Source: VXYL01 sp965200375 (GTDB lineage Bacteria > Pseudomonadota > Gammaproteobacteria > Pseudomonadales > Azotimanducaceae). Taken from it: 64,000 nt of DNA. The notes under the pieces are model-generated. The model saw only the letters and a program-made list of their open reading frames with translations, was not told the origin of the DNA and did no database searches. The translations under genes and the position numbers were made by a program. Positions 42,996 through 51,238 of the stretch are shown here, piece by piece (position 1 is the first letter of the stretch; every line of letters begins with the position of its first letter). The stretch is taken from NCBI GenBank assembly GCA_965200375.1, contig OZ241353.1, positions 620,001-684,000 on the forward strand, read 5' to 3'.

Positions 42996-44957
42996 TTGAA
43001 GGACATGGGCAAGAACCTGCTGCTGTGGCTGATCATCGGCGTCGTGCTGGTGACGGTGTTCAACACCTTCAACGTTCGCAAGGAGGTGCCCACGCGCACC
43101 TACTCGATGTTCATCAACGAGGTGCGGTCGGGGCACATCGGTGCGGTCACGTTCCAGGGGGCGGAACTCCTGGCCACGCGCCGCAACAGCGAGCAGTACA
43201 AGGTGGTGCTGCCCTCGGTAGGCGATCCGAAGCTGCTGGACTACCTGCTGGACGCGGACGTCAACGTCGAAGGCAAGATGCCGGAGGAGCAGAGCTTCTG
43301 GGCGCAGCTGCTCATCGCCAGCTTTCCCATTCTCATCATCATCGCCGTGTTCATGCTGCTGATGCGTCAGATGCAGGGCGGCATCGGCGGGCGCGGCAAT
43401 CCGATGGCGTTCGGCAAGAGCAAGGCGCGGCTGCTCTCCGAGGAGCAGATCAAGACCACGTTCACGGACGTGGCCGGCGTGGACGAAGCCAAGGAGGACG
43501 TGCGCGAGCTGGTGGAGTTCCTGCGGGATCCGGACAAGTTCCAGCGGCTCGGCGCCCGCATCCCCCGGGGCACCCTCATGGTGGGCTCGCCCGGTACCGG
43601 CAAGACGCTGCTCGCCCGGGCCATCGCCGGGGAGGCCAAGGTGCCGTTCTTCTCCATATCGGGCTCGGACTTCGTGGAGATGTTCGTCGGCGTCGGCGCC
43701 TCCCGGGTGCGGGACATGTTCGAACAGGCGAAGAAGCAGTCGCCGTGCATCATCTTCATCGACGAAATCGATGCCGTGGGGCGGCATCGGGGCGCCGGCT
43801 TCGGCGGCGGCCACGACGAGCGCGAGCAGACGCTGAACCAGCTGCTCGTGGAGATGGACGGCTTCGAGGCCAGCGACGGCATCATCGTGATCGCCGCCAC
43901 CAATCGTCCCGACGTGCTGGATCCGGCGCTGCTGCGCCCCGGCCGCTTCGACCGGCAAGTGGTGGTGCCGCTGCCGGACATCCGCGGTCGCGAGCAGATC
44001 ATGCAGGTCCACATGCGCAACGTGCCGGTGGCGGAGGACGTGGACGCCTCCATCATCGCTCGGGGCACGCCCGGCTTCTGCGGGGCGGACTTGGAGAACG
44101 TCGTCAACGAAGCGGCGCTGTTCGCGGCCCGCAGCGGCAAGCGCCTCGTGGACATGGCCGCCTTCGAGCAGGCCAAGGACAAGATCATGATGGGCGCGGA
44201 ACGCAAGTCCATGGTGATGTCGGAGAAGGAGAAGCGCAACACGGCCTACCACGAGGCCGGCCACGCCATCGTCGGCCGCAGCGTTCCGGACTACGACGAG
44301 CTCTACAAGATCACCATCGTGCCCCGGGGCCGCGCCCTGGGCGTCACCATGTTCCTGCCGGAGGAAGACCGGCACAGCATGAGCCGCCGGTCCATCAACA
44401 GTCAGATATGCACCTTGTTCGGGGGCCGCGTCGCGGAGGAGATGATCAACGGCCGGGAGGGCATCACCACCGGCGCCGCCAACGACATCGAGCGCGCCAG
44501 CCAGCTGGCCCGCAACATGGTCACCCGGTGGGGATTCTCCGAACGCATGGGGCCGCTCCTGTACGACGAGGAGGACGGCGAGGTGTTTCTCGGCATGTCC
44601 GCGGCCAGCCACCCCAAACCCATCTCCAGCGACACCGCCCGGGAGATCGACGAGGAAGTGCGCGGCATCGTCGCCGACTGCTATGCCACTGCCAAGGGCA
44701 TCCTTGCGGAACACCAGGACAAGCTGCACAAGATGGCGGAAGCGCTGATGGAGCTGGAGACGCTGACGCCGGAGCAGGCGGACGACATCATGGCCGGCAA
44801 GCCGCCCCGGGTCGTGGAGGCGCCCCCTGTGGACGCGCCGGCGGCGGAACCGAGCGAAGCGGACGCCAAGGCGCCCGAGTCGGACGCCTCCGCCGACGCC
44901 AAGGCATCGGAGCGGCCTGGCCCGCGGCCGATCGGCGGTCCGGCCGAAGAGCACTGA
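42996..44957 (+). CDS. ftsH: ATP-dependent zinc metalloprotease FtsH
   Basis: Membrane-bound AAA+ protease that degrades misfolded membrane proteins and regulates LpxC and others. 653 residues. Two TM helices (about 8-25 and 105-125) flank a periplasmic domain. The AAA module has Walker A GSPGTGKT (Ser for the usual Pro), Walker B CIIFIDEIDAVG and SRH ATNRPDVLDPALLRPGRFDR. The zinc site is HEAGH. TTG at 42996 gives MKDMGKNLLLW, parallel to the M-x-D-M-A-K-N start in relatives, with GGAG upstream; ATG at 43005 is the alternative. Confidence 0.97.
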   Translation: MKDMGKNLLLWLIIGVVLVTVFNTFNVRKEVPTRTYSMFINEVRSGHIGAVTFQGAELLATRRNSEQYKVVLPSVGDPKLLDYLLDADVNVEGKMPEEQSFWAQLLIASFPILIIIAVFMLLMRQMQGGIGGRGNPMAFGKSKARLLSEEQIKTTFTDVAGVDEAKEDVRELVEFLRDPDKFQRLGARIPRGTLMVGSPGTGKTLLARAIAGEAKVPFFSISGSDFVEMFVGVGASRVRDMFEQAKKQSPCIIFIDEIDAVGRHRGAGFGGGHDEREQTLNQLLVEMDGFEASDGIIVIAATNRPDVLDPALLRPGRFDRQVVVPLPDIRGREQIMQVHMRNVPVAEDVDASIIARGTPGFCGADLENVVNEAALFAARSGKRLVDMAAFEQAKDKIMMGAERKSMVMSEKEKRNTAYHEAGHAIVGRSVPDYDELYKITIVPRGRALGVTMFLPEEDRHSMSRRSINSQICTLFGGRVAEEMINGREGITTGAANDIERASQLARNMVTRWGFSERMGPLLYDEEDGEVFLGMSAASHPKPISSDTAREIDEEVRGIVADCYATAKGILAEHQDKLHKMAEALMELETLTPEQADDIMAGKPPRVVEAPPVDAPAAEPSEADAKAPESDASADAKASERPGPRPIGGPAEEH

Positions 44958-44996
44958 GCGCGTCCGCCCGCCTGGAACGCAATCCCGTATTCCAGC

Positions 44997-46346
44997 ATGG
45001 GGCAAGCGACAAGGCAGCACTTCGGCACGGACGGCATCCGCGGCCGAGTGGGCGAGCCGCCGATCACCCCCGAGCTGTGCCTTCGCCTGGGCTGGGCCAT
45101 CGGCAAGGTGTTCGCTTCGAGCGCAGCGCCGACGGTGCTGATCGGCAAGGACACGCGCATCTCCGGCTACATGATCGAATCCCTGCTCGAGGCGGGACTG
45201 GTCTCGGCCGGCGTGAACGTGAATCTCCTAAGCCCCATTCCAACCCCGGCGGTCGCCTATCTGACGCGGACGCTGGACGCCAATGCCGGCATCGTGATCA
45301 GCGCCTCGCACAACGCCTTCGACGACAACGGCATCAAGATCTTCGATGCCGACGGCAACAAGCTGCCGGACGAACGCGAACGCGCCATCGAGGAGCAGAT
45401 GGCGCAGCCGCTGCGCTCGGTGGGCTCGCGCCGTCTGGGCCGGGCCTTTCGCGTGGACGACGCCCGGGGGCGCTACATCGAGTTCTGCAAGGGCACGGTG
45501 GAACGCGGCCTGCAACTGCGCGGCATGAAGCTGGTGGTGGACTGCGCCCACGGCGCCGCCTACGCAGTGGCGCCCAAGGTGTTCGCGGAGCTGGGTGCCG
45601 AAGTGACCGCCATCGGCGTCGATCCGGACGGCACCAACATCAACGACGGCTACGGCACCGCGCATCCGCAGTCGGTTGCCGCCAAGGTGCTGGAAACCGG
45701 TGCCGACGCCGGCATCGCCCTGGACGGCGACGGCGACCGGGTGCTGATGGTCGATGCCGACGGCCAGGTCGTCGACGGCGACGAGCTGCTGTACGTCATC
45801 GCCAAGTCCGGCTTCCTGCGCGGGCGTCTCTCGGGCGGCGTGGTTGGCACCGAGATGAGCAATCTGGGCCTCGAACGGGCGTTGGAGACCTGCGGCATTC
45901 CCTTCGAGCGGGCGAAGGTGGGGGATCGGTACGTCCTGGAGCGGCTGCGCGAGAAGGAGTGGCAGCTCGGCGGCGAAGCCTCCGGCCATCTGATCTGCCT
46001 GGCCCTCGCCACCACCGGCGACGGCATTGTCGCCGCGCTGCAGGTGCTGTCTGCGATGGTGCAGAGCGGCCACACGCTGCGGGAACTGCGCAACGGCATG
46101 CACAAGCTGCCGCAGGCGTTGGCGAACGTCGAGACGCGGGATCCGGCTGCCGCCGCCGAGGCCGGGCCGTTGCGCGAAGCCGTGCGCCGAGCGACCGCGG
46201 ACCTCGGCGACCGCGGGCGCGTCGTCATTCGACCGAGCGGCACCGAACCGGTGCTGCGGATCATGGTGGAAGGCGAGGACGGGGATGTCGTCGGCGACTG
46301 CGCCAAGGCATTGGAGACCGCGGCCCGACAAGCCAACGGCGCCTGA
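44997..46346 (+). CDS. glmM: Phosphoglucosamine mutase GlmM
   Basis: Converts glucosamine-6-phosphate to glucosamine-1-phosphate for UDP-GlcNAc synthesis. 449 residues. Motifs are FGTDGIRGRVG, the phosphoserine loop GIVISASHNAFDDNGIKIF, the metal loop DGDGDRV, GEASGHLI and the phosphate-binding RPSGTEPVLRIM. folP, which often lies between ftsH and glmM, is absent here. Confidence 0.97.
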   Translation: MGQATRQHFGTDGIRGRVGEPPITPELCLRLGWAIGKVFASSAAPTVLIGKDTRISGYMIESLLEAGLVSAGVNVNLLSPIPTPAVAYLTRTLDANAGIVISASHNAFDDNGIKIFDADGNKLPDERERAIEEQMAQPLRSVGSRRLGRAFRVDDARGRYIEFCKGTVERGLQLRGMKLVVDCAHGAAYAVAPKVFAELGAEVTAIGVDPDGTNINDGYGTAHPQSVAAKVLETGADAGIALDGDGDRVLMVDADGQVVDGDELLYVIAKSGFLRGRLSGGVVGTEMSNLGLERALETCGIPFERAKVGDRYVLERLREKEWQLGGEASGHLICLALATTGDGIVAALQVLSAMVQSGHTLRELRNGMHKLPQALANVETRDPAAAAEAGPLREAVRRATADLGDRGRVVIRPSGTEPVLRIMVEGEDGDVVGDCAKALETAARQANGA

Positions 46347-46376
46347 TTCGTGCCCGTCCCGGGCCCCCGAAGGCCA

Positions 46377-47192
46377 ATGCCGGCTTCTCCCGGTACGCCC
46401 GCACCCGCTGGCGGCACGCCGCGCAGACCCTTGGTGGCCGGCAACTGGAAGATGCACGGCACGACCGAGGCGCTGGCTGCCTTCGCCGCGGCTTGGCGGC
46501 CGGCGCCGGCTGCCGTCGACGTGCTGCTGTGCCCGCCTTTCGGCTATCTGCGGCAGGCGGCGTCGCTTTTGGACCACGGCGTGCAGCTCGGCGCGCAGGA
46601 CGTTGCCGCAGCTCCTGGTGGCGCGTTCACGGGCCAACACTCGGCGGCAATGGCGAAGGATCTCGGCGCCGCGTTCGCCATCGTCGGCCATTCGGAACGG
46701 CGGCGGCTATGCGGTGAATCCGACGCCGTGGTGGCCGAGAAGTTCGCCGCTGCCGCGAACGCCGAGCTGGTGCCGATTCTGTGCGTTGGGGAAACCCTGG
46801 CCGAGCGGCGCGGCGGCCGGGCCCGCAGCGTCGTGCTCGGCCAGCTGGACGCCGTGATTCGCCACATGGGCGCTGCGGCCCTCGCAACCGCGGTCGTCGC
46901 CTACGAGCCGGTCTGGGCCATCGGCACCGGCGAAACGGCATCGCCGGAGGACGCCCAGGCCATGCATGCGGCGATCAGGGGGCGCCTTGCCGAAGACAGC
47001 GAGGCACGGGCCGAGGGAGTGCGCATCCTCTACGGCGGCAGCGTACGCGCCGGCAACGCCGCGGCGCTGTTCGCCGCGCCGGACGTGGACGGCGGCCTGG
47101 TGGGCGGCGCGTCGCTGGACGCGAGGGAGTTCGCGGCGATATGCTGCGCCGCTGCCCCGCCCGCCCCGCCCCAGCACGAGTTGCCAGCGTGA
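46377..47192 (+). CDS. tpiA: Triosephosphate isomerase
   Basis: Glycolytic enzyme interconverting DHAP and glyceraldehyde-3-phosphate. 271 residues from ATG at 46377. Motifs are VAGNWKMHG (catalytic Asn and Lys), IVGHSERR (His), YEPVWAIGTG (Glu) and the phosphate-binding YGGSV. A proline-rich N-terminal extension of about 18 residues precedes the usual start; GTG at 46350 would lengthen it further. Its stop overlaps the secG GTG. Confidence 0.95.
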   Translation: MPASPGTPAPAGGTPRRPLVAGNWKMHGTTEALAAFAAAWRPAPAAVDVLLCPPFGYLRQAASLLDHGVQLGAQDVAAAPGGAFTGQHSAAMAKDLGAAFAIVGHSERRRLCGESDAVVAEKFAAAANAELVPILCVGETLAERRGGRARSVVLGQLDAVIRHMGAAALATAVVAYEPVWAIGTGETASPEDAQAMHAAIRGRLAEDSEARAEGVRILYGGSVRAGNAAALFAAPDVDGGLVGGASLDAREFAAICCAAAPPAPPQHELPA

Positions 47193-47560
47193 ACACCGTC
47201 GAGACCATTCTGCTCATCCTGCTGGTGCTTGATGCCGTCGCCCTGGTTGTGCTGGTGCTCATCCAGCAGGGCCGCGGCGCGGACATCGGCGCCGCCTTCG
47301 GCTCCGGCAGCGCCAATACGCTGTTCGGCAGCGCCGGCTCGGCATCCTTCCTCACCAAGACGACGGCGTGGCTTGCCATCGGCTTCTTCGTGATCTCCTT
47401 CGGCTTGGCCTACACGGCGAAGGAACGGGCCGGCGCCTTGCGCGGCGAGGACCTGTTCTTGCCCGAGCAGCTGGCGCCCGGCGACGAGGCAGTCGACAGC
47501 GAGGGGCAGCAACCTGCCGAACCGCCGTCCGATTCCGATTCGGATCTGCCGGATGTATGA
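47189..47560 (+). CDS. secG: Preprotein translocase subunit SecG
   Basis: Inner-membrane subunit of SecYEG. 123 residues with two TM helices (about 4-25 and 52-72). The linker has the family signature QQGRGADIGAAFGSGSANTL and FGSAGSASFLTKTTAWLA. The acidic tail is EGQQPAEPPSDSDSDLPDV. GTG overlaps the tpiA stop. A tRNA-Leu gene follows, as in other gammaproteobacteria. Confidence 0.95.
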   Translation: MNTVETILLILLVLDAVALVVLVLIQQGRGADIGAAFGSGSANTLFGSAGSASFLTKTTAWLAIGFFVISFGLAYTAKERAGALRGEDLFLPEQLAPGDEAVDSEGQQPAEPPSDSDSDLPDV

Positions 47561-47613
47561 TGGCCGAAGCGCGGCCTACGCCGAAGCGCGGCCTACGCCG
47601 AGGGCTTTTCGCC

Positions 47614-47700
47614 GCCGAAGTGGTGGAATTGGTAGACACGCTACCTTGAGGGGGTAGTGGATTCACATCCGTGGAGGTTCGAGTCCTCTCTTCGGCACCA
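47614..47700 (+). tRNA. tRNA-Leu (anticodon GAG)
   Basis: 87-nt cloverleaf with long variable arm. The acceptor stem GCCGAAG (47614-47620) pairs with CTTCGGC (47690-47696), followed by A and an encoded CCA. The anticodon stem CTACC/GGTAG encloses the loop TTGAGGG with anticodon GAG. The T arm contains GGTTCGAGTCC. It sits directly after secG, the conserved place of leuU in gammaproteobacteria. Confidence 0.97.
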
Positions 47701-47777
47701 ACGCATTCCCGGTCTGCGCGCCGGCCCCAAGGCCGCAGGGGCGGGCCCTTGGCGCTCGGCCCCGTCGGCTAGGCGCC

Positions 47778-48671
47778 ATGCCCGCGAAAGGCATCGTTCT
47801 GGCCGGCGGCAGCAACACCCGCCTGCATCCCGCCACCATCGGCGTCTGCAAGCAGCTGCTGCCGGTATACGACAAGCCGATGGTGTACTACCCGCTCACC
47901 ACGCTGATGCTCGGCGGCGTGCGCGACGTGCTGGTGATCTCGACCCCCCGGGACACGCCGCGCCTGCGGGAACTGCTCGGCGACGGCAGCCAGTGGGGGC
48001 TTGCCATAGCCTACGCGGTGCAGGACGCTCCTCGCGGCCTCGCCGACGCCTTCGTGGTGGGCCGCCGCCACATCGGCGCGGATCCGGTGGTGCTGATTCT
48101 CGGCGACAACGTGTTCTTCGGCAGCGAACTCTCTCGCAAGGCGCGCACCGCCATCGCGGACAACCGCGGCGCCACGGTGTTCACCTACCCGGTGAAGGAC
48201 CCGCAGGCATACGGGGTGCTTGCGCTGGATGCCGCCGGGGCGCCTGCGGACATCGCGGAAAAGCCGGAAACCCCGCGTTCCAATCTGGCGGTCACGGGCC
48301 TGTACGTCTACGACAACGACGTGCTGGACATCGCCGGGGCCTTGCGGCCGTCGGCCCGAGGCGAACTGGAGATCACGGACGTCAACCGCGCCTATCTGCG
48401 CCAGGGCCGGCTGCGGGCGGTGCAGTTCGGCCGCGGCATGGCGTGGCTGGACACCGGCACCGCGGAAGCGCTGCTCGAAGCGAGCCTGTTCGTGCAGACC
48501 ATCGAACGCCGCCAGGGCCTCAAGATCGCCTGCCCCGAGGAAGTCGCCTGGCGCATGGGCTGGATCGACGACGAAGCGCTGGCGCGGCTGGCGGCCAGCT
48601 TCGCCGGGCGTCCCTACGGCGAATACCTGGACGGCCTCCTGGCCACCGGGAGGAGCGCCGATGCGCGTTGA
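47778..48671 (+). CDS. rfbA: Glucose-1-phosphate thymidylyltransferase RfbA/RmlA
   Basis: Makes dTDP-glucose, first step of the dTDP-rhamnose pathway. 297 residues. It shows KGIVLAGGSNTRLHPATIGV (Asn replaces the usual Gly of GGSGTRL), KQLLPVYDKPMVYYPLTTLM, LILGDNVFFG, and VTGLYVYDNDVLDIAG. The first gene of rfbA-rfbC-rfbD, with rfbC starting inside its end. Confidence 0.95.
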   Translation: MPAKGIVLAGGSNTRLHPATIGVCKQLLPVYDKPMVYYPLTTLMLGGVRDVLVISTPRDTPRLRELLGDGSQWGLAIAYAVQDAPRGLADAFVVGRRHIGADPVVLILGDNVFFGSELSRKARTAIADNRGATVFTYPVKDPQAYGVLALDAAGAPADIAEKPETPRSNLAVTGLYVYDNDVLDIAGALRPSARGELEITDVNRAYLRQGRLRAVQFGRGMAWLDTGTAEALLEASLFVQTIERRQGLKIACPEEVAWRMGWIDDEALARLAASFAGRPYGEYLDGLLATGRSADAR

Positions 48672-49200
48672 GGAGACGAATCTGCCGGGCGTCGTGATCG
48701 TCCACCCGGAGGTGTTCCGCGACGAGCGGGGCTTCCTGCTCGAGAGCTACCAGGCCGAGCGCTACGGCCAGCATGCGGCGCTGGGATGGAACTTCGTGCA
48801 GGACAACCACTCCCGCTCCCGCCAGGGCGTGCTGCGCGGTCTGCACTTCCAGGAACGGCAGCCCCAAGGCAAGCTGGTGCGCGTGGTGCGCGGGCGCGTG
48901 TTCGACGTGGCGGTGGACGTCGACCCTGCCTCGCCGACGTTCATGCAGCACGTCGGCGCCTATCTGGACGACCGGGAACACGCCCAGCTGTTCGTTCCGC
49001 CCGGCTACGCCCACGGTTTCTGCGTACTTTCCGAGACCGCGGACGTCGCCTACAAATGCACCGCCCCCTATCTGCCCGGCGACGGCAAGGGCGTGCTCTG
49101 GAACGACCCGGCGCTGGCCATCCCCTGGCCCGTCGAACGGCCGCTGGTCTCGGCAGCGGACGCCGCCAACCCGACGCTGGAGGAGTACGTTCGCCGGTGA
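48661..49200 (+). CDS. rfbC: dTDP-4-dehydrorhamnose 3,5-epimerase RfbC/RmlC
   Basis: Double epimerase on dTDP-4-keto-6-deoxyglucose. 179 residues, cupin fold. Motifs are VFRDERGFLLESYQ, QDNHSRSRQGVLRGLHFQE (catalytic His), VVRGRVFDVAVDVD and PPGYAHGFCVLSE. ATG overlaps the end of rfbA by 11 bases, and its stop overlaps the rfbD GTG. Confidence 0.96.
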   Translation: MRVEETNLPGVVIVHPEVFRDERGFLLESYQAERYGQHAALGWNFVQDNHSRSRQGVLRGLHFQERQPQGKLVRVVRGRVFDVAVDVDPASPTFMQHVGAYLDDREHAQLFVPPGYAHGFCVLSETADVAYKCTAPYLPGDGKGVLWNDPALAIPWPVERPLVSAADAANPTLEEYVRR

Positions 49201-50114
49201 AGGTGCTAGTCGCCGGCGCCGGCGGGCAGGTCGGCACCGAGGTCGCGGCGCTGGCGGGCCCGGGCTTTCGCGTGGCGGCGCTGGATCGCCGCCAGCTGGA
49301 CATTTGCGACGCCGCAGCCGTGGAGCGGCAGCTTGGCGAAACGGGCGCGGACGTCGTCGTCAACTGCGCCGCCTACACGGCCGTGGATCGCGCCGAGGAG
49401 GAACCCGCGCTGGCGCGGCACGTCAACGCCCACGCCGTGGGCCTGCTTGGCGAGCGCTGCGCGCACCAGGGGCTGCCCCTGATCCACCTCTCCACGGACT
49501 ACGTGTTCGACGGCGCCGCCAGCTGTCCCTATCGCGAAGACGCCCCGGCGCATCCGCTCGGCGTCTACGGCAGGACCAAGCTCGCCGGCGAAGAAGCGCT
49601 GCGGGAGGCGGCAGCGCGGCATGTGATCCTGCGCGTCAGCTGGGTGTTCGGACGCCTAGGCAGGAGCTTCGTGGATGCCATCCTCCGCCAGGCAGGGCGC
49701 CGCAGCGAGCTGGCGGTGGTGGACGACCAGGTAGGCGCCCCGGCCCCGGCAGCGGCGGTGGCCGCGGCGATCAAGCGGATCGCCACCGTCGCAGCGGCTG
49801 CCGATGCGCCCCCCGAGGCATGGGGGACCTTCCACTTCGCCACCACGCCGACTGTCTCCTGGCACGGCTTTGCGCAGGCGATCGTCGGCGAGGCCGTCGC
49901 GGCGGGGTTGTTGCGGCACCCGCCAGCCGTGCGCCCCATCGCCAGCGCCGAGTGGCCGACGCCGGCCCCCCGGCCGCGAAACTCCCGGCTCGATGCCAGC
50001 AAGCTGCAACGCGTCTACGGCATCGCGCCGCCGGAGTGGCACCGCCACCTTGTCGACTACCTGGGTTTCCTGGCTGCCAAGGGCCGAGGCGCCCCGAACC
50101 GGTCCGCCACGTAG
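49197..50114 (+). CDS. rfbD: dTDP-4-dehydrorhamnose reductase RfbD/RmlD
   Basis: NAD(P)H-dependent last step to dTDP-L-rhamnose, an SDR-family enzyme of 305 residues. Motifs are VAGAGGQVGTEV (dinucleotide loop), NCAAYTAVDRAEEEP, HLSTDYVFDG, and the catalytic Tyr-x3-Lys in VYGRTKLAGEEAL. The GTG start overlaps rfbC. The 3' end overlaps the convergent cysC gene by 58 bases. rfbB, needed to complete the pathway, is not adjacent. Confidence 0.96.
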   Translation: MKVLVAGAGGQVGTEVAALAGPGFRVAALDRRQLDICDAAAVERQLGETGADVVVNCAAYTAVDRAEEEPALARHVNAHAVGLLGERCAHQGLPLIHLSTDYVFDGAASCPYREDAPAHPLGVYGRTKLAGEEALREAAARHVILRVSWVFGRLGRSFVDAILRQAGRRSELAVVDDQVGAPAPAAAVAAAIKRIATVAAAADAPPEAWGTFHFATTPTVSWHGFAQAIVGEAVAAGLLRHPPAVRPIASAEWPTPAPRPRNSRLDASKLQRVYGIAPPEWHRHLVDYLGFLAAKGRGAPNRSAT

Positions 50115-50716
50115 CGCCGCAGAATGGCGAGGGACTGCGCTACCGTGTGGTCTTCGGTATCCACCACCAGGGCCGGCGCGGTGGGAGCTTCGTAGACGTC
50201 GTCGATGGCCGTGAAGTCGTGGATTTCCCCGGCCCGCGCCCGCTTGTAGAGCCCCTTCGGGTCCCGCTTCTCGCAGGTCGCCAGGCGCGCCCGGATGTAC
50301 ACCTCGTGGAAGTGGTCCGGCGCCATCCTCCGCGCCGCCGCCCGCTCCCGTTCGTAGGGGGAGATGAAGGCGGAGATGCACAGCACGCCGGCGTCCGCGA
50401 ACAGCGCCGCCACCTCGCCCACGCGGCGGACGTTCTCCACGCGATCGGCATGGGAGAACCCAAGATCCGCGGTCAGGCCCTGGCGGACGTTGTCGCCGTC
50501 CAGCACGTACACCTGAAAGCCGTCCTGGAACAGCTGCTCCTCCAAGGCGAACGCCAGCGTGGACTTGCCGGCCCCGGAAAGGCCCGTGAACCACAGCACG
50601 CCGCCAGCGTGGCCGTTGCGGCCCCGGCGGCGGGAGGCTGCCACCCGGTGCGCCACCGGCGTGAGGTTCGAAGCGGAAGACGCCGGGGGGCGCGGCGGCT
50701 TGAACGGCGCGGACAT
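50057..50716 (-). CDS. cysC: Adenylylsulfate kinase CysC
   Basis: Phosphorylates APS to PAPS for sulfate assimilation or sulfation. 219 residues. The P-loop is WFTGLSGAGKSTLAFALEEQ, followed by VLDGDNVRQGLTADLGFSHA, RRVGEVAALFADAG and FISPYERERAAAR. C-terminal end overlaps rfbD. Standalone, without cysND in the window, so its PAPS could serve sugar sulfation; that is inference. Confidence 0.95.
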   Translation of the reverse strand: MSAPFKPPRPPASSASNLTPVAHRVAASRRRGRNGHAGGVLWFTGLSGAGKSTLAFALEEQLFQDGFQVYVLDGDNVRQGLTADLGFSHADRVENVRRVGEVAALFADAGVLCISAFISPYERERAAARRMAPDHFHEVYIRARLATCEKRDPKGLYKRARAGEIHDFTAIDDVYEAPTAPALVVDTEDHTVAQSLAILRRYVADRFGAPRPLAARKPR

Positions 50717-51238
50717 TCAGGAAGGTCGCAGTTCGCCATCGAGGTCGTGGTCGTCGCAGAAGTAGAAGAAGCTGTCGCGGAGTTCGACGATGCGGATCTC
50801 CGGCGGCACCTCCACCTCCATCACCAGCGAGAAGATCGGCGTGCCGGTGTGCGGCGCCGGTTCGGTGACGGTGTCCAGGTTGTAGATGTTGATGTTCTGG
50901 GAAGAGAAGAACTCCGCCACGCGATGCACGATTCCGGGATGGTCCATCGCCGTCACATGCACCGTGTACGGTACCCGCCCGGCAACGTCCTCGCGCTGCC
51001 CGGTGCGCCGGAACAGCACCGCGAGGTCCATTTCCTCGGCCAGCTTGCCGAGCTTGGTGTCCAGCCGCCGCAAGGCCAGGTCGCCGCCGGCGACGGACAT
51101 GAGCACCGCGAACTCGCCACCGAGCACCGTCATGCGGCTGTCCTCGATGGACAGGTTGAGGTCGTGGGCTATCGCCGAGATCTCGTTGACGATGCCTGGC
51201 CGGTCCTGGCCGATAGTGGCGATCACGGCGCGAGTCAC
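50717..51238 (-). CDS. GcvR-like ACT-domain regulator
   Basis: 173 residues with two ACT domains (about 1-75, VIATIGQDRPGIVNEISAIA; about 90-160, HVTAMDHPGIVHRVAEFFSS followed by QNINIYNLDT). This matches the glycine cleavage system repressor GcvR, which binds glycine and restrains GcvA. GTG overlaps the glycyl-tRNA synthetase stop, so the pair is coupled, linking glycine sensing to glycine charging. No GcvA was seen here. Confidence 0.85.
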   Translation of the reverse strand: MTRAVIATIGQDRPGIVNEISAIAHDLNLSIEDSRMTVLGGEFAVLMSVAGGDLALRRLDTKLGKLAEEMDLAVLFRRTGQREDVAGRVPYTVHVTAMDHPGIVHRVAEFFSSQNINIYNLDTVTEPAPHTGTPIFSLVMEVEVPPEIRIVELRDSFFYFCDDHDLDGELRPS

